From an uncultured Prevotellaceae bacterium (GTDB taxonomy: Bacteria > Bacteroidota > Bacteroidia > Bacteroidales > Bacteroidaceae), in the NCBI GenBank assembly GCA_902774795.1, contig CACYKA010000028.1, forward strand, positions 1 through 43,068: a stretch of 43,068 bases of DNA, written 5' to 3'. The translations under genes and the position numbers were made by a program. Positions within the stretch are counted from its first letter, which is position 1, and every line of letters begins with the position of its first letter. Of this stretch, positions 41,649-43,068 are shown piece after piece. Below the pieces are notes generated by a model. The model made no database searches. It was not told the origin of the DNA and saw nothing but the letters and a program-made list of their open reading frames with translations.

Positions 41649-41697
41649 CCCTTTCACTCCCCTTTCACTCCCCTTTCACTCCCCTTTCACTCCCCTT
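41649..41697. repeat. 11-bp tandem repeat upstream of nhaD
   Basis: CACTCCCCTTT repeats without a mismatch at 41655-41665, 41666-41676 and 41677-41687, with partial units at both ends. It ends 21 nt before the nhaD ATG. Confidence 0.9.
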
Positions 41698-41718
41698 AAA
41701 ATAAACCCTCTAAAATAA

Positions 41719-43044
41719 ATGTCAACATTAACCATTATTATTGTTACGGTTTTCGTCATCGGCTATCTCTGCATAGCCCTCGAAAGCCTTACGCGAGTTA
41801 ACAAGGCAGCCATTGCGCTGCTCATGTGCGTACTGTGCTGGACGCTGCTGATGCTCAGCCCGGGTGCCTATTATCCCGATGTGGCAGCAGGCGGTGTCAT
41901 TCACCATATTGCCGAAGTCATCGAGCACCACTTGGGCGATGCCGCCGGAACGCTGTTCTTCCTTATGGGTGCAATGACCATTGTCGAGATTGTCGATTCC
42001 AACGGCGGCTTCAACTTTGTGCGCGACACGATGAAGACCCGTTCCAAGCGCAAGCTCATGTGGCGCATGGCGTTCATGACGTTCTTCCTCTCGGCCATCC
42101 TCGACAACCTCACCACATCCATTGTGATGATTATGGTGCTGCGCAAGCTCGTACAGAGCCGAGAAGACCGTCTCATATATGCCGCCCTGGTGGTTATCTC
42201 TGCCAATAGCGGCGGTGCTTTCTCGCCCATCGGCGACGTCACCACCATCATGCTATGGATCAAGGGTGTCATCACCACCCAGGGCGTGCTCACCGAGATA
42301 TTCATCCCCTCGCTCGTCTCAATGCTCGTGCCGGCCTTCATACTGCAATATCAGCTGACGGGCAAGTTCGACAAAGAACAAAACCTGCCGAAGGCCGATG
42401 TCTCGCAGTTCACCAAGACCCAGCGCGACATCATCTTCTGGCTCGGCGTGGGCGGCCTCTGCTTCGTGCCCATATTCAAGACGCTCACCCACCTGCCGCC
42501 GTTCATGGGCATCCTGCTGGTGCTCGGCATCCTTTGGACCGTAACCGAAGTATTCCACTACAACACCGCTGAGGACGACACCATGGCAAAGCGCGTCAGC
42601 GACCTGCTGTCCCGAATAGACCTCTCCACCATCATGTTCTTCCTCGGCATCCTCATGGCCGTTGCCGTACTTCAGGAAATCGGCGTTCTCACCGCCCTCG
42701 GCGAGAGTCTTAACGAAACCTTCTCAGGCAACTACTACGTCATCAACGGCATCATCGGCGTGCTGTCGTCCATTGTCGATAACGTGCCTCTCGTAGCCGG
42801 CTGCATGGGCATGTACCCCGTAGCCGCAGGCGACATGGCCATCGACGGCATCTTCTGGCAGTTGCTGGCCTACTGTGCCGGCGTAGGCGGCTCGATGCTC
42901 ATCATCGGCTCCGCAGCAGGAGTCGTCGTCATGGGACTGGAAAAGATAACCTTCGGCTGGTACATGAAGAAAATCACGTGGATAGCCTTCACCGGCTACC
43001 TCGCCGGCATTCTCATCTACTGGCTCGAAAAAATGTTCTTCTAA
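41719..43044 (+). CDS. nhaD: NhaD-type sodium/proton antiporter
   Basis: A 441-aa polytopic inner-membrane protein of the NhaD/ArsB (IT) superfamily, exchanging Na+ or Li+ for H+. Diagnostic stretches are LFFLMGAMTIVEIVDSNGGF, LSAILDNLTTSIVMIMVL, SANSGGAFSPIGDVTTIMLW, IMFFLGILMAVAVLQEIGVL, SSIVDNVPLVAGCMGMYP and GSMLIIGSAAGVVVMG. The paired DN(L/V) segments are the expected ion-binding helices. About twelve helices are visible and the length is typical. The 24 nt after its stop hold nothing recognisable. It is preceded by a pyrimidine-rich 11-bp repeat; no canonical promoter box is seen. Confidence 0.94.
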   Translation: MSTLTIIIVTVFVIGYLCIALESLTRVNKAAIALLMCVLCWTLLMLSPGAYYPDVAAGGVIHHIAEVIEHHLGDAAGTLFFLMGAMTIVEIVDSNGGFNFVRDTMKTRSKRKLMWRMAFMTFFLSAILDNLTTSIVMIMVLRKLVQSREDRLIYAALVVISANSGGAFSPIGDVTTIMLWIKGVITTQGVLTEIFIPSLVSMLVPAFILQYQLTGKFDKEQNLPKADVSQFTKTQRDIIFWLGVGGLCFVPIFKTLTHLPPFMGILLVLGILWTVTEVFHYNTAEDDTMAKRVSDLLSRIDLSTIMFFLGILMAVAVLQEIGVLTALGESLNETFSGNYYVINGIIGVLSSIVDNVPLVAGCMGMYPVAAGDMAIDGIFWQLLAYCAGVGGSMLIIGSAAGVVVMGLEKITFGWYMKKITWIAFTGYLAGILIYWLEKMFF

Positions 43045-43068
43045 AAACAATAACAGGAACCGCAACCA

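Overview
The window reads as chromosome of a Bacteroidales bacterium, most likely Prevotella or a close relative (Prevotellaceae). The support is indirect but consistent. The promoters are of the Bacteroidetes type (TTTG, about 19-21 nt, TAnnTTTG), Shine-Dalgarno sites are mostly weak, and several families are Bacteroidetes-specific (DUF5606, DUF3098, OMP_b-brl_3 barrels, YbbR next to YajC/NusB). BspA-like leucine-rich repeats, C11 lipoprotein peptidases and dockerin-like C-termini are also typical. No rRNA, tRNA, CRISPR array or intact insertion sequence was found.

Layout. (1) 1-517: a small membrane-protein gene interrupted by a palindromic element, then a terminator. (2) 518-5639, minus strand: a compact operon nusB-yajC-ybbR-coaE-DUF5606-queF-hslR in which most genes overlap, followed by a secreted GH43 glycosidase. 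(3) 5879-7044: rplY-pth with a good terminator. (4) 7165-10206, minus: a large outer-membrane beta-barrel protein with no recognisable signal peptide. (5) 10314-17629: an accessory block of four exported proteins (C11 peptidase lipoprotein, S8 subtilase, second C11 lipoprotein, three-repeat lipoprotein). Three of the four share the same 5' leader sequence. The block is bracketed by two near-identical copies of the 5' end of the neighbouring outer-membrane gene. (6) 18008-20365, minus: a BspA-like LRR protein with a dockerin-like C-terminus, preceded by a leader containing a 123-nt nested inverted repeat. (7) 20846-23222: two unrecognised genes, the second preceded by nine 11-bp tandem repeats in its leader. 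(8) 23433-31816: metG-argS-RNase H, then a 1356-aa secreted CotH-kinase/lamin-tail protein that also ends in a dockerin-like domain. (9) 31914-41622: ftsX-DUF3098-uppP-truB-queA-folK, then DUF4861, an orphan PTS EIIC and a signal-peptide-bearing KduI, then a PASTA protein and an RluD-type pseudouridine synthase. (10) 41719-43044: an NhaD-type antiporter.

How the genes work together. The housekeeping parts cover translation (metG, argS, rplY, pth), tRNA modification (queF, queA, truB), envelope biogenesis (uppP, ftsX, yajC) and cofactors (coaE, folK). Two accessory themes stand out. The first is the protease/lipoprotein block flanked by direct repeats, which looks like a recently rearranged surface-proteolysis module. 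The second is a pectin-uronate block in which KduI, normally cytoplasmic, carries a signal peptide and sits beside an EIIC permease with no other PTS components. This suggests periplasmic isomerisation of unsaturated uronate products followed by import through a PTS-independent EIIC. That idea is inference from sequence and gene order and has not been tested.
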